Shown piece by piece: positions 16,827-25,017 of a DNA stretch of 58,057 nucleotides (within the stretch, counting starts at the first letter, position 1; the number at the start of each line of letters is the position of its first letter). The notes beneath the pieces were generated by a model. The model saw nothing but the letters and a program-made list of their open reading frames with translations. It searched no databases and had not been told where the DNA came from. A program made the position numbers and the translations under genes. This DNA is from Pseudanabaena sp. lw0831. GTDB lineage: Bacteria > Cyanobacteriota > Cyanobacteriia > Pseudanabaenales > Pseudanabaenaceae. Where the stretch lies: positions 1 to 58,057 of the forward strand of contig NZ_BBJB01000040.1 of the NCBI RefSeq assembly GCF_016584665.1, written 5' to 3'.

Positions 16827-18242
16827 AGCTTCTTGTATGGGCAAAAACACTATAAAGCAGGTTTTACCAGAGCCTGACTCGATCGCAAGACTTCCCTGAT
16901 GACGATTTTCGATGATGCGTCTGACTACATCTAGTCCCAATCCCGAACCTTTCCCCATTGGTTTAGTCGTAAAGAATGGCTCAAGAATACGGTTTTTCAC
17001 CTCTGGAGCGATGCCATGTCCATTATCAATAATTTCTACGATTACACATTTGTCCTTGCGGCAAGTGCGAATCGTAATCGTTGAAGGCGATCCGTCAAAT
17101 GTACCTTTGTTCTCCAACTCATAAATTGCGTTATCAATTAAATTTGTCCACACCTGATTTAGCTCGCTCCCAAAAGCTAAAATCTGCGGTAGATTCTCAG
17201 CATATTCACGTTTAACTGTAATCCCTTGTTTGAGTTTAAAGGAAAATAGCCGCAGCGTATCTTCTATCCCATCGTGAATATCAATTTTTTGCTGAGCGCC
17301 TCGATCCATATAGGAATATGACTTCATGGAATGTACTAATGTCGAGATTCTTTCTGCACCATTAAGCCCATTGTCAATCATTGCCATCACATCAAAGGAT
17401 AGAGCTAGCCAACGCAATCCCAGATCTCTCAGTTCTGTAGAGTCATCTCGCCAAGGCTCCATCATTGGCGATAACATTTCAGGCTCAACACCACCTAGAG
17501 CCAAAGGTTCTACCAGTTTCCAAGCCTCCTGTACGCCATAGTCTTCTAACCAGTCAAGTAGTCGATCTTCGCGATCGCTTAATTCTAGAGAATTAGGTAA
17601 TGGATTGGCGATCGCTGCAAATCCGCGATCGCGGATTTCTACCCATTGTGCAGTATGCGCTTCATCGACTTGGCGCTGACCATATATCAGATTCATGCGT
17701 TGCAGCTCAAGCATAGTTGGTTGTAAATCCTTTAAAGCCCGAACTAGCGCTGCCGCAGGATTATTGAGTTCATGGGCAAGCCCTGCCGAGAGCGTACCTA
17801 GGGCTGCCATTTTTTCACGGGTTTGAATAAAGGATTCCAGACCGCGCAAACGTTTCTGTACTGTGCGAAACATCAATTTCTCAAATTCGCGACAGGAATG
17901 TAGTACTTCGAGAAAATCTTCGGCGGAGAGACGATAGAGTTGCACTTCGCAAACAGCCTCTAAAGTAACAGGCACATCGTCGTCAGAGAGTACTTGAATC
18001 TCGCCAAAAAAGGATAATCCCTCATGGCGACCAATCGGCATATCGACACCTTGGCTCTTGCGACTTAGATTAATAGTCCCACTTACTTGTATATAAAATC
18101 CATTAGGGCGATCGCCCTCTCGACTGAGAATATCACCTGCTTTGAGTTGAATAGACTGGACGCGATCGCAGATCCACTCAAGCTTTCCAATTGGCAAAGT
18201 TTGGAACAGTTCAAGTTGTAACAGAGTATCAGCACAGAGCAT
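16824..18242 (-). CDS. Cyclic-nucleotide-binding-domain sensor histidine kinase
   Basis: Residues about 10-125 form a cNMP-binding fold (LKAGDILSREGDRPNGFYIQVSG, then SFFGEIQVLSDD). A His-box LSAGLAHELNNPAAAL follows with phospho-acceptor His157. A helical middle (190-320) leads to the HATPase_c domain with NLIDNAIYEL, IIDNGHGI and GKGSGLGLDVVRRI. It has no membrane segment. It is the second gene after the REC/FAD-oxidoreductase fusion, 62 bases downstream, separated by a hairpin. Kinases with this domain order are commonly found beside such fusions, so the two probably form one redox signalling pair. The ligand is not certain; the domain need not bind cAMP. Confidence 0.92.
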   Translation of the reverse strand: MLCADTLLQLELFQTLPIGKLEWICDRVQSIQLKAGDILSREGDRPNGFYIQVSGTINLSRKSQGVDMPIGRHEGLSFFGEIQVLSDDDVPVTLEAVCEVQLYRLSAEDFLEVLHSCREFEKLMFRTVQKRLRGLESFIQTREKMAALGTLSAGLAHELNNPAAALVRALKDLQPTMLELQRMNLIYGQRQVDEAHTAQWVEIRDRGFAAIANPLPNSLELSDREDRLLDWLEDYGVQEAWKLVEPLALGGVEPEMLSPMMEPWRDDSTELRDLGLRWLALSFDVMAMIDNGLNGAERISTLVHSMKSYSYMDRGAQQKIDIHDGIEDTLRLFSFKLKQGITVKREYAENLPQILAFGSELNQVWTNLIDNAIYELENKGTFDGSPSTITIRTCRKDKCVIVEIIDNGHGIAPEVKNRILEPFFTTKPMGKGSGLGLDVVRRIIENRHQGSLAIESGSGKTCFIVFLPIQEA

Positions 18243-18265
18243 GAGAAATCTCCTAAACTATTAAC

Positions 18266-18300
18266 AATGCAAAAGCATTGCGAAGCAATGCTTTTGCATT
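18266..18300 (-). terminator. 16-bp perfect hairpin between the fusion gene and its kinase
   Basis: Arms 18266-18281 and 18285-18300 pair perfectly around GAA. It lies inside a presumed operon, so it may attenuate or process the transcript rather than end it. Confidence 0.7.
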
Positions 18301-18304
18301 GGGA

Positions 18305-19957
18305 TTAAACATTTGCAAGATGTTGATGGACAAATTGCACGCAAATTGAGCCTTCACCGACACCAGAAGCCACGCGCTTGACTGAGCCGTGGCGCACATC
18401 TCCTACAGCAAAAATCCCAGAAATATTTGTCTCTAATAAAAAGCGATCGCGCTCTAATTGCCAAGGCGTAGTTTTGTTAATATCTAACCCAGTCTTCACA
18501 AATCCGCGATCGTCTTGTTCGATCAAATCACCTAGCCATTCTGTACTGGGAGTTGCACCAATGAAAATAAAAAGAGAACTCGCCGCCAAGGTTTTCAACT
18601 GATCTGTTTGAAAATCCTTTACGACAAGCTCTTCTAGCTTGTCACTTCCTTTTACTTCTACAACGCTGTGAAAAGGCAAAACTTCGATGTTGTGAGTTCC
18701 CGCGATTTGGTCGATTAAATACTGAGACATACTCTTGGTCAGCGATTCACCACGTACTAACATTCGCACTTTGCTCGCATACTTAGAGAAATACATCGCC
18801 GCTTGACCTGCTGAGTTTGCACCGCCAACAATATAAACTTCCTCATTCTGACAAGCCAAGGCTTCTGTCTGAGCTGCGCCATAGTAGACACCAGCACCCG
18901 TAAATTGATCGATGCCCTTCACATTCAGTCTGCGCCAAGCCACCCCCATCGCCAAAATCAGGGCATGACAGCTAATTTCCGAACCATTAGCGAGTGTAAT
19001 GATGCGGTAGTTATTTTCTAATCGGATACTTTTTGCTTCGGAGGGAGTGAGGATTTCCACTCCAAAACGCTTGGCTTGTGTAACACCCCGCCGAGCAAGG
19101 TCACTACCGCTCAATCCCACAGGAAAGCCTAGATAATTTTCGATGCGCGAACTCGTTCCCGCTTGTCCACCAGGAGCTTCCTTCTCGATCATTACTGTCC
19201 GTAAGCCTTCAGAAGCACCATAAACTGCGGCGGCTAGTCCTGCGGGACCACCTCCGACGATCGCTAGATCGTAGAATGGCTTTTCGGCTTGAGTTTGGAG
19301 TCCTACTTTCTCGGCGATCGCAGTATTACTAGGTTTAACTAATTTTGTTCCATCGGGCAAAATCACTAAAGGCAAGCAGGGGTTATCTTTGTCGCCTGCA
19401 TATTTTAAAAAATTCTGAGCTTCAGGATTGGTTTCAATATCGAGCCAGCGATATGGAATTTGGTTGCGGGCAAGGAAATCGCGAATATTGTGAGATTGTG
19501 GAGACCAGCGATCGCTAATGACTTTTACGCCTTGAAATTCTGGTTTAAAGTTGGCTTGCCAGTCATTGAGCAAGTCATCAAGGGCAGGGTAAAGCTTTTC
19601 CTGTGGAGGGTCCCAAGGCTTTAATAGGTAGTAGTCCAATCTAGCGGTGTTAATCGCAGCGATCGCAGCATTCGTATCGGCATAGGCTGTCAGCAGCACC
19701 CGTTTTGCTTCTGGAAAGATCTCGCTGGCACGTTCTAAAAATTCCACACCACTCATTTGCGGCATTCGCTGATCCACTAAGAACAAGGCGATCGCTTCGT
19801 TGCGAAGTTTGAGTTGCTGTGTAGTATCAAGCGCCGATGCTCCAGAGTCCGCCCGTACAATCCGAAAGCGATCGCCATATTGCTGTCGTAAGTCTCTAGC
19901 CACCACTTGCAATACTGCGGGGTCATCATCAACGGTAAGTATTACAGGCTTGAGCAT
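18305..19957 (-). CDS. Response regulator / Trx-fold / FAD-oxidoreductase fusion
   Basis: Three modules are fused in 550 residues. A receiver domain (1-125) has Asp10-12, phospho-acceptor Asp62 and Lys113. A thioredoxin/glutaredoxin-like fold (about 143-222) has SPQS at 152-155 where CPxC would be. A thioredoxin-reductase-like flavoprotein (228-545) has the FAD loop GGGPAG (235-240), GGQAGTSSRIENYLGFP (263-279) and an NADPH loop GGANSAGQAA. The CxxC of true thioredoxin reductase is absent: GVYYGAAQTEA (356-366) stands at its place. It cannot pass electrons through the usual disulfide. The phosphorylation state probably controls flavin redox chemistry, or the reverse. It is the first gene of a pair with the cNMP-domain kinase. 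A decayed fragment of a paralogue lies at 6731-6880. Confidence 0.92.
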   Translation of the reverse strand: MLKPVILTVDDDPAVLQVVARDLRQQYGDRFRIVRADSGASALDTTQQLKLRNEAIALFLVDQRMPQMSGVEFLERASEIFPEAKRVLLTAYADTNAAIAAINTARLDYYLLKPWDPPQEKLYPALDDLLNDWQANFKPEFQGVKVISDRWSPQSHNIRDFLARNQIPYRWLDIETNPEAQNFLKYAGDKDNPCLPLVILPDGTKLVKPSNTAIAEKVGLQTQAEKPFYDLAIVGGGPAGLAAAVYGASEGLRTVMIEKEAPGGQAGTSSRIENYLGFPVGLSGSDLARRGVTQAKRFGVEILTPSEAKSIRLENNYRIITLANGSEISCHALILAMGVAWRRLNVKGIDQFTGAGVYYGAAQTEALACQNEEVYIVGGANSAGQAAMYFSKYASKVRMLVRGESLTKSMSQYLIDQIAGTHNIEVLPFHSVVEVKGSDKLEELVVKDFQTDQLKTLAASSLFIFIGATPSTEWLGDLIEQDDRGFVKTGLDINKTTPWQLERDRFLLETNISGIFAVGDVRHGSVKRVASGVGEGSICVQFVHQHLANV

Positions 19958-20111
19958 GGTGTACTTAGGGAAATAACGGGTCTCAACTATATTTATATTA
20001 CAAAATAGCTAGGTTATCTGTTGTGAAGCGATCGCTATTTCTTGAATTATCCCTAAGTTTAATAAAATCCTGTACTTAAGTTTGGGTTTGTAGTTGTGAG
20101 TTAGGGAAGGT

Positions 20112-20160
20112 GGCAATCGCTATTATCGTGAGTCATGATTTCTAGGCGATCGCTCAACTA
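20112..20160. repeat. About 42-bp HIP1-bearing repeat, copy 1
   Basis: GTCATGATTTCTAGGCGATCGCT and the preceding GCTATTA text recur at about 23326-23368. Both copies are intergenic. Confidence 0.55.
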
Positions 20161-20192
20161 ATATTTTTCTTTGTTGTTCAAACTCCAGTTCA

Positions 20193-20477
20193 TTAATATT
20201 TGGATTTTAGTTCAAGTGCTGCACAAAAGCTGTTGAGGCTATTTAACAAGGCATTGTAGTAAGCATAAGCATCATCACGTTCGTTCTGAAGGTGGGCATA
20301 CAATGCTAGTTCTGGCTCTGATAGTAGAGGAGCTTTTGGGATGTCTAAGCCTGCTGCGGTTAAGCGTATGGATGCGATCGCGATTAATAGTGACCCGATA
20401 GTATTATTTTTGCCTTGGTAAAGATCTTCCAGCCCAAGTAAGATTAAATCCGATCCTGGTAATTCATTTAGCTCCAT
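20193..20477 (-). CDS. Small helical protein coupled to a nucleotidyltransferase-fold gene
   Basis: The 94 residues look all-helical (LEDLYQGKNNTIGSLLIAIASIRL, then ALYAHLQNERDDAYAYYNALLNSLNSF). I do not recognise the family. No Rx4-6H motif is visible, so it is not an obvious HEPN protein. Its ATG overlaps the stop of the upstream nucleotidyltransferase gene by one base (TAATG), so the two are translationally coupled. A partner in a toxin-antitoxin-like pair is a guess from this arrangement. Confidence 0.6.
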   Translation of the reverse strand: MELNELPGSDLILLGLEDLYQGKNNTIGSLLIAIASIRLTAAGLDIPKAPLLSEPELALYAHLQNERDDAYAYYNALLNSLNSFCAALELKSKY

Positions 20478-21025
20478 TATTTCTCTCTCTCTGATGTACT
20501 TTCACAATGCTCAATGAATTTTTCAATCCTATTTCTCAGGATGTCAGGATTAAGAGAAGGAAATCGGATCAATTCAGGTGCGATCGCTTCAAAGCAATCT
20601 CGTAATTTTTCTAAAGAAAATAACTTCTGTTCGTACATGGCTTGAACATCGTCAATGTCGCGGTTATATCCTCTAGATATTTTAGCAAGGGCTTGGGCTG
20701 TGAAGTCATAATGATAAAACGAGATTTCACCGTATCTTGCAATAAAGATGCTTCTGTCACGCCATTCTGGAAGTGGTGGTAAGAAATCCTGCGGAGAAGC
20801 TAGCTCAATATTGATGTCCAGTTCTTGTTTGAGTTTGGCGATCGCTTGAAAAATCCCTAGTGGTTCAGGATCTAGACGAATATCGATATCCACTGTGGAA
20901 CTACGCCAACCAATGAGTAAAGCACTAGCGCCACCTGTAAAGTAGATACAGCCAGAACCACGGGCTTCTCTACCTAAGGCTTTCATGAGTTGTTCGATTT
21001 TCTGAGGATCGACATTTGAGCGCAT
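20477..21025 (-). CDS. DUF6036-like nucleotidyltransferase-fold protein
   Basis: Residues 25-50 read YFTGGASALLIGWRSSTVDIDIR. This is the GG...D-x-D pattern (Asp46, Asp48) of nucleotidyltransferase-fold proteins of the DUF6036/AbiEii-like group. The remaining half has FIARYGEISFYHYDFTAQALAKISRGYNRDIDDVQAM, as in DUF6036 proteins. Members may transfer nucleotides to RNA or protein, but none of that is shown here. The stop overlaps the start of a small helical gene by one base. This is the beginning of the 20.2-23.0 kb accessory cluster. Confidence 0.7.
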   Translation of the reverse strand: MRSNVDPQKIEQLMKALGREARGSGCIYFTGGASALLIGWRSSTVDIDIRLDPEPLGIFQAIAKLKQELDINIELASPQDFLPPLPEWRDRSIFIARYGEISFYHYDFTAQALAKISRGYNRDIDDVQAMYEQKLFSLEKLRDCFEAIAPELIRFPSLNPDILRNRIEKFIEHCESTSEREK

Positions 21026-21135
21026 AATTTGACATCAGTTCAGGTGAGCTTCTCTAATTTAGCAGATCGCACTTGGCTCAGTGGCAATCGCACTTTTGAA
21101 AATCTAATGCGATCGCCCTAATGTATCTAAGCCGA

Positions 21136-21239
21136 ATCGCCTATCAATTTCTTAACTTTGCGATCGCCAATAACTTCTCCAAACTCAATAGCCAAGTAGA
21201 TTTGTCATGTCCCGATCGCCTATCAATTTCTTAACTTTG
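21136..21239 (+). repeat. Direct repeat of 25 bp, two copies
   Basis: The 25-base string ATCGCCTATCAATTTCTTAAC plus TTTG occurs at 21136-21160 and 21215-21239, 79 bases apart. It lies in the gene-free stretch 21026-21250, between the nucleotidyltransferase gene and the zinc-ribbon gene. Confidence 0.75.
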
Positions 21240-21250
21240 TAGTTTTTTGT

Positions 21251-21484
21251 TTATTTCTTAAAAATATCTTTCAGCATATTTGATATTTCACCTTTAGCAT
21301 AACTTGCAAAAGCTGCCTTTCCTTCCTCAATTGCCATATCTTTCAATGAATCATAGTCATTTAACTCTCCACACTCTTGACACTTTAGTACGTCTCCTGA
21401 TTTACATTCTTTTTTCGAGACTATGTTTAAGTCTGAGCCACAGAAAAAGCACTTTAACGAAATATGAAATTCTTTATTTTCCAT
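21251..21484 (-). CDS. Zinc-ribbon protein (two CxxC pairs)
   Basis: The 77 residues contain LKCFFCGSDL and LKCQECGEL, two CxxCG knuckles 19 residues apart that make a four-Cys zinc ribbon. A short acidic helical tail follows. The ATG overlaps the stop of the upstream gene by one base (TAATG), so it is coupled to the membrane-anchored protein. The function is unknown. Codons and flanks are AT-rich and no HIP1 site is visible. Confidence 0.65.
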   Translation of the reverse strand: MENKEFHISLKCFFCGSDLNIVSKKECKSGDVLKCQECGELNDYDSLKDMAIEEGKAAFASYAKGEISNMLKDIFKK

Positions 21485-21888
21485 TACTTTGTTACTCCGA
21501 AAAATTTTGATGCAAATGTGGCAAGCGCAATAAGAAACCCAAAAAAAACAAACAATCCTTTATGCTCCTCTATGTAATCTGAAGCTTTTTTAATGATCGT
21601 TTGCGAACTTTTATTTTCTTCTGACTTTATCTTTGACCGTGCAGCCCCTACGCCTTTTGGAGTAATGCCAATATCTTTGTATTTTTCAAAGGAACGCTGT
21701 GCTAGCCATTCATTTGCGAGGCATTTATCTACTGCCTTCTTCAAGTCAGAAACTGTATATCTGATGCCGTATTTTGAGCTAATTTCATTCGCAAATTTTT
21801 GGTCTACTTCAAACTTAACAACCTGTGAAGTTACACCATTCGCCTCCATAGAGTCTATGATATAAGCGAGAATCTTGAACTCAGCCAT
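21484..21888 (-). CDS. Winged-helix-like protein with a C-terminal membrane anchor
   Basis: Residues 1-85 resemble a small winged-helix-like module (FKILAYIIDSMEANGVTS, then YTVSDLKKAVDKCLANEWL and YKDIGITPKGVGAA). The polar linker at 86-110 is followed by one hydrophobic helix (KGLFVFFGFLIALATFASKFF). This suggests a cytoplasmic N-domain tethered to the membrane at the C-terminus. The family is not recognised. It is the first gene of a two-gene coupled unit with the zinc-ribbon protein and lies 49 bases downstream of the HEPN-domain gene. Confidence 0.6.
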   Translation of the reverse strand: MAEFKILAYIIDSMEANGVTSQVVKFEVDQKFANEISSKYGIRYTVSDLKKAVDKCLANEWLAQRSFEKYKDIGITPKGVGAARSKIKSEENKSSQTIIKKASDYIEEHKGLFVFFGFLIALATFASKFFGVTK

Positions 21889-21937
21889 GTCAACTCCTTG
21901 AAACCTAACTTAAATTTCTAACGCAATTGCTGTTTAA

Positions 21938-23008
21938 TTATACGAATTCTTGCATCGACATCGTTTCTGAAAAATCAAAACCACTACTATCCTCCATTAT
22001 GAGTTTTTGGAGAGAGGCTACTATCAAAATCATTGCAAGTTCCAAGTGTTGATATAATTCATTATGATACTTATTTAATGCCTCATCCTCTACAAGGCTT
22101 ATTGCTATTGGATTAGGTAATAAAATCTCGCCATGAACATATCTCGATCTGTAATTATAGAATGCATTAATATCTTTTTTAACCTTGTTGAGATTTTCAT
22201 GTGGCTCTCCCAATACTAAAAAAGCTCGTTCTTTTAACGTATTGGCGATACCTACTTGGGGCGTATTGAACAAAGCTTCCATTGCTTGGGATAACCAAAT
22301 TAAAGTGGTCGGATCAGGCTCTTTATGCATACACGAGTACAATAATCCAAAAATAGCGCGTTCAGTATTTGAATTAGCAAAGCTTGACCTTGAAAAACCG
22401 ATTTTTTCAAGCCACTGCATTACGGTTCTAACAGGGATTGCATGAATTTCTGGCCAATTCATTTTATCAATTAGTTGGATCGAACATTCAATAGTAAATC
22501 CACTAAGTCCAAGCCTTACCTCTCTGCTAGAAGTATCATGATCTGCTTCAAATCGGCGAATAATTGCTGAATCAAAATCACAACTACCTGGAACTGAAAG
22601 ATTCATTACTAGGAAAAGCTGATATAGCACATTAGTCACATATTCAAAGTTGCGAAACTCGTCGGAGGAGTTATATATACAAAATTCGATTTCAGGATTA
22701 TATTTGAAAGCTCCAACAGATTTTAGCCGTCTATACTCCTCAAACTCTGTAATCATTGCATCTAAATCTTCCTTCGTTTTTATTCTGTCTAAGTCAATCA
22801 TATTGCTCTCTTGTTGAACTATAAAATCCTTAGTACCCATCCAATCAATAGAAACAACAACATCCCCATTAGAATATTTAAATCTGAATTCAGTAGCAGC
22901 TTCAACTAATTCATGCCAAGCTTCTATATACCCAAGCATCTTCGAGAAACTGGGCCCGAATCTATTAAATTGAACACGAAAAATAGCTGGCTTATCTTCA
23001 AGAGTCAT
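21938..23008 (-). CDS. ApeA-like HEPN-domain protein
   Basis: The last third (about 215-345) is an ApeA-like HEPN fold. TLIWLSQAMEALFNTP is followed by ALVLGEPHENL-type text and FYNYRSRYVHGEI, in which Arg287-x4-His292 matches the Rx4-6H ribonuclease motif. The first 210 residues are of unknown fold. HEPN proteins of this type include the anti-phage ApeA. Membership in that class is an inference from the motif; activity is not shown. The gene has no HIP1 site and is AT-rich compared with its neighbours, a sign of recent arrival. It leads a minus-strand run with the membrane-anchored and zinc-ribbon genes. Confidence 0.68.
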   Translation of the reverse strand: MTLEDKPAIFRVQFNRFGPSFSKMLGYIEAWHELVEAATEFRFKYSNGDVVVSIDWMGTKDFIVQQESNMIDLDRIKTKEDLDAMITEFEEYRRLKSVGAFKYNPEIEFCIYNSSDEFRNFEYVTNVLYQLFLVMNLSVPGSCDFDSAIIRRFEADHDTSSREVRLGLSGFTIECSIQLIDKMNWPEIHAIPVRTVMQWLEKIGFSRSSFANSNTERAIFGLLYSCMHKEPDPTTLIWLSQAMEALFNTPQVGIANTLKERAFLVLGEPHENLNKVKKDINAFYNYRSRYVHGEILLPNPIAISLVEDEALNKYHNELYQHLELAMILIVASLQKLIMEDSSGFDFSETMSMQEFV

Positions 23009-23325
23009 TTGGCAAGAACTTTTTGATCGACTTCTATCTTCAATTGTACCGTATAGCTAATATTATCTTGTAGATTAAGTGATAAATATCTACATATTAT
23101 AAATATTACAAGCTTGTCAGCTAAAGAAACCGATGAGTGTAATAACAAAATTTTTGCAGGCTAATATACCTGAATAGAGCTTTATTTATCAAAATTCAGC
23201 ATAACATTCCTAAACCTGTGCTTGGAAATAATCCACATTTCCCATCCACAACCGATCAAGTTGAGCCACCGCCCAGAAAGCTGTGCGATCAGCTCAATTA
23301 TCTATCTGTTAAAGGGTTTGCTGTA

Positions 23326-23368
23326 GGCGATCGCTATTACTATAAGTCATGATTTCTAGGCGATCGCT
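23326..23368. repeat. About 42-bp HIP1-bearing repeat, copy 2
   Basis: It matches 20112-20160 over GTCATGATTTCTAGGCGATCGCT and part of the flanking sequence. Confidence 0.55.
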
Positions 23369-23508
23369 TTTACATTTTGAACAGTGATATTTCTTCATCG
23401 AAATCGATTACATGGTTTCTATAGACATCATTAGGGTATTGGAATTATACCAATCCTCAATGTGGCGTTGCTATTTTGAGGATTCAAAAGCCTTACTGGG
23501 ATTATTTT

Positions 23509-23546
23509 CCAATTCTCGAAAGTGTGCCTATACTTTCGAGAATTGG
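23509..23546 (-). terminator. 15-bp perfect hairpin after devC
   Basis: Arms 23509-23523 and 23532-23546 pair perfectly around an 8-nt loop. It lies 19 bases beyond the devC stop on the minus strand and probably ends the devBC transcript. Confidence 0.75.
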
Positions 23547-23565
23547 AATTAGAAATGCGATCGCT

Positions 23566-24951
23566 CTATCCAAAAATTTCCGCAGGATCAGCAGATTGGA
23601 CTTTGCGAAGTGATATTGCCCCAGAAATAACACACATCACTATCGTTAAGATCATGACTGGGATTGCTTTGTCCCAAATGTACAACGGTAACAGAGTCGC
23701 ATTTTTGGTGAGGTTATACAGAAAGAAAGAAATTCCTAATCCTGGGATAAAGCCTAAAATCGATAGTACAAAAGCTTCTTGAATTACAACTTGAGCCAAG
23801 TATAAATTCCCATAGCCCATCGCTTTGAGAGTTGCATATTCTGCAAGGTGATCGGAGACATCAGTATAAAGAATCTGATAGACAATCACAATTCCAACAA
23901 TGAAACCCATCACGGTTCCAAGACTGAAGATAAAGCCGATCGCAGTGCTTTTTTGCCAATAGCCTTTCTCAAAGTCAATATAGCCTTGGATCGTCATGAT
24001 TCTTGTATCATCGATCGCTGCATCCTCGGTCTTTTTGAGATCTTCCACCGTCAAATCAGCTTTAGAGATCACGACCTTATTCTTATCTTCTTCGCTGGTA
24101 ATTTTTCCATCTGCACCAATCTTCTCTTGATATAAACTCCGAATTCTTTTCCCATCAGGTTGTAATTTCTCTCGCGGCAAAATCACATTATCAGTTGGCT
24201 GACTCAGAATAAAGTTTCGCATCGCTTCATAAGGAGATGTGTCAGGTTTTAAATTAACCAATCCCACACTAATTAATCCCGCACGTCGATTATCAAAAAT
24301 CCTGAGGAAATTAGTATCACTAGTAATCATCGCTCCATCTGCGGCAAAAGAGGCTCCTAGCTCAAATAATCCACCTACAGTAAGTTTGCGATTGGCAACT
24401 TCACGACTGACCAATTTATTGCAGACAAAAGCTTCATCATTAAATTGTGCTTTTAGGGCTAATGTGCCGCACTCGCCAACAATTGGGCCAAACTCCGCGC
24501 GCGAGGCTCGATCGAATAAAACTACATCTTGAGTTTTAACGCGATCGATGTTTGATATAGAACCAGGCATCTTAAAGACCTTAGCATCAGGATTTGCGCC
24601 TAGAACTAGAATGTTGCGAGTTTGTCCTGCTGGGTCTTCTTTGATCTTCCAAGCCCCAATACCAATGTAAAGCGGATTTACGGAAGCGACTTCTTTCATC
24701 CCTAGGGCTTGATATAAGCGACGCTGAGAGAAGTTCCGCATTCCCACTAGGTTAGTAGATTGAGGGCTAATAATCACTAAGTCGCCCACCAAATTACTTT
24801 GTAGTCGAATCGCGCTGTTAAATAGAGCATCTCGGAATCCTAATTGCAAAAACATTAAGACCACCGCAAAAGTAATCCCAGCGATCGCAACTAGCAGTCG
24901 GCTTTTTTCGTAAGTAAGTTGTAGCCAAGCAAGAGGTACGGCAAAAATCAT
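23566..24951 (-). CDS. devC: DevC-type ABC exporter permease
   Basis: This has the FtsX/MacB-like permease plan: one N-terminal helix (residues 14-36), a large extracytoplasmic domain and three C-terminal helices (about 335-455). IGFIFSLGTVMGFIVGIVIVYQ and HLAEYATLKAMGYG are hallmarks of cyanobacterial DevC. DevC works with the DevB membrane-fusion protein and the DevA ATPase to export glycolipids or other compounds. At 461 residues it is longer than the usual 385 or so. The extra text lies near 250-315 (PDGKRIRSLYQEKIGADGKI, then KADLTVEDLKKTEDAA) in the extracytoplasmic domain. No devA follows; a terminator does. Confidence 0.88.
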   Translation of the reverse strand: MIFAVPLAWLQLTYEKSRLLVAIAGITFAVVLMFLQLGFRDALFNSAIRLQSNLVGDLVIISPQSTNLVGMRNFSQRRLYQALGMKEVASVNPLYIGIGAWKIKEDPAGQTRNILVLGANPDAKVFKMPGSISNIDRVKTQDVVLFDRASRAEFGPIVGECGTLALKAQFNDEAFVCNKLVSREVANRKLTVGGLFELGASFAADGAMITSDTNFLRIFDNRRAGLISVGLVNLKPDTSPYEAMRNFILSQPTDNVILPREKLQPDGKRIRSLYQEKIGADGKITSEEDKNKVVISKADLTVEDLKKTEDAAIDDTRIMTIQGYIDFEKGYWQKSTAIGFIFSLGTVMGFIVGIVIVYQILYTDVSDHLAEYATLKAMGYGNLYLAQVVIQEAFVLSILGFIPGLGISFFLYNLTKNATLLPLYIWDKAIPVMILTIVMCVISGAISLRKVQSADPAEIFG

Positions 24952-24972
24952 AAATTCATCTTTAATAAATAG

Positions 24973-25017
24973 TTGACAATTAAGTAAGAGCGCTTCGCGC
25001 TCTTACTTAATTGTCAA
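24973..25017 (-). terminator. 21-bp perfect hairpin between devB and devC
   Basis: Arms 24973-24993 and 24997-25017 pair perfectly around TTC. The right arm encodes the last residues (IDN) and stop codon of devB. It lies inside an operon, so it could lower devC expression relative to devB. Confidence 0.8.

Larger units (their letters stand above)
23009..23565. other. Gene-free stretch between the HEPN gene and devC
   Basis: No convincing gene is seen in 557 bases. It holds the second copy of the HIP1-bearing repeat (about 23326-23368) and a terminator (23509-23546). On the minus strand, 23210-23296 reads ADRTAFWAVAQLDRLWMGNV between two stops, which looks protein-like and may be a gene remnant. 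I cannot name a family for it. Confidence 0.5.

Noticed and set aside
16616-16855. 79-codon open frame (plus strand)
   Set aside because: It translates the 96-bp repeat and a terminator and has no protein-like text.
18305-19957. True thioredoxin reductase
   Set aside because: The CxxC motif is missing and a receiver domain is fused to the N-terminus.
21136-21239. CRISPR array
   Set aside because: Only two copies of a 25-bp repeat are present, with no regular spacer series and no cas gene in the window.
23210-23296. Gene remnant on the minus strand (ADRTAFWAVAQLDRLW text)
   Set aside because: It is protein-like but too short and unmatched, so it is only mentioned in the gap entry.
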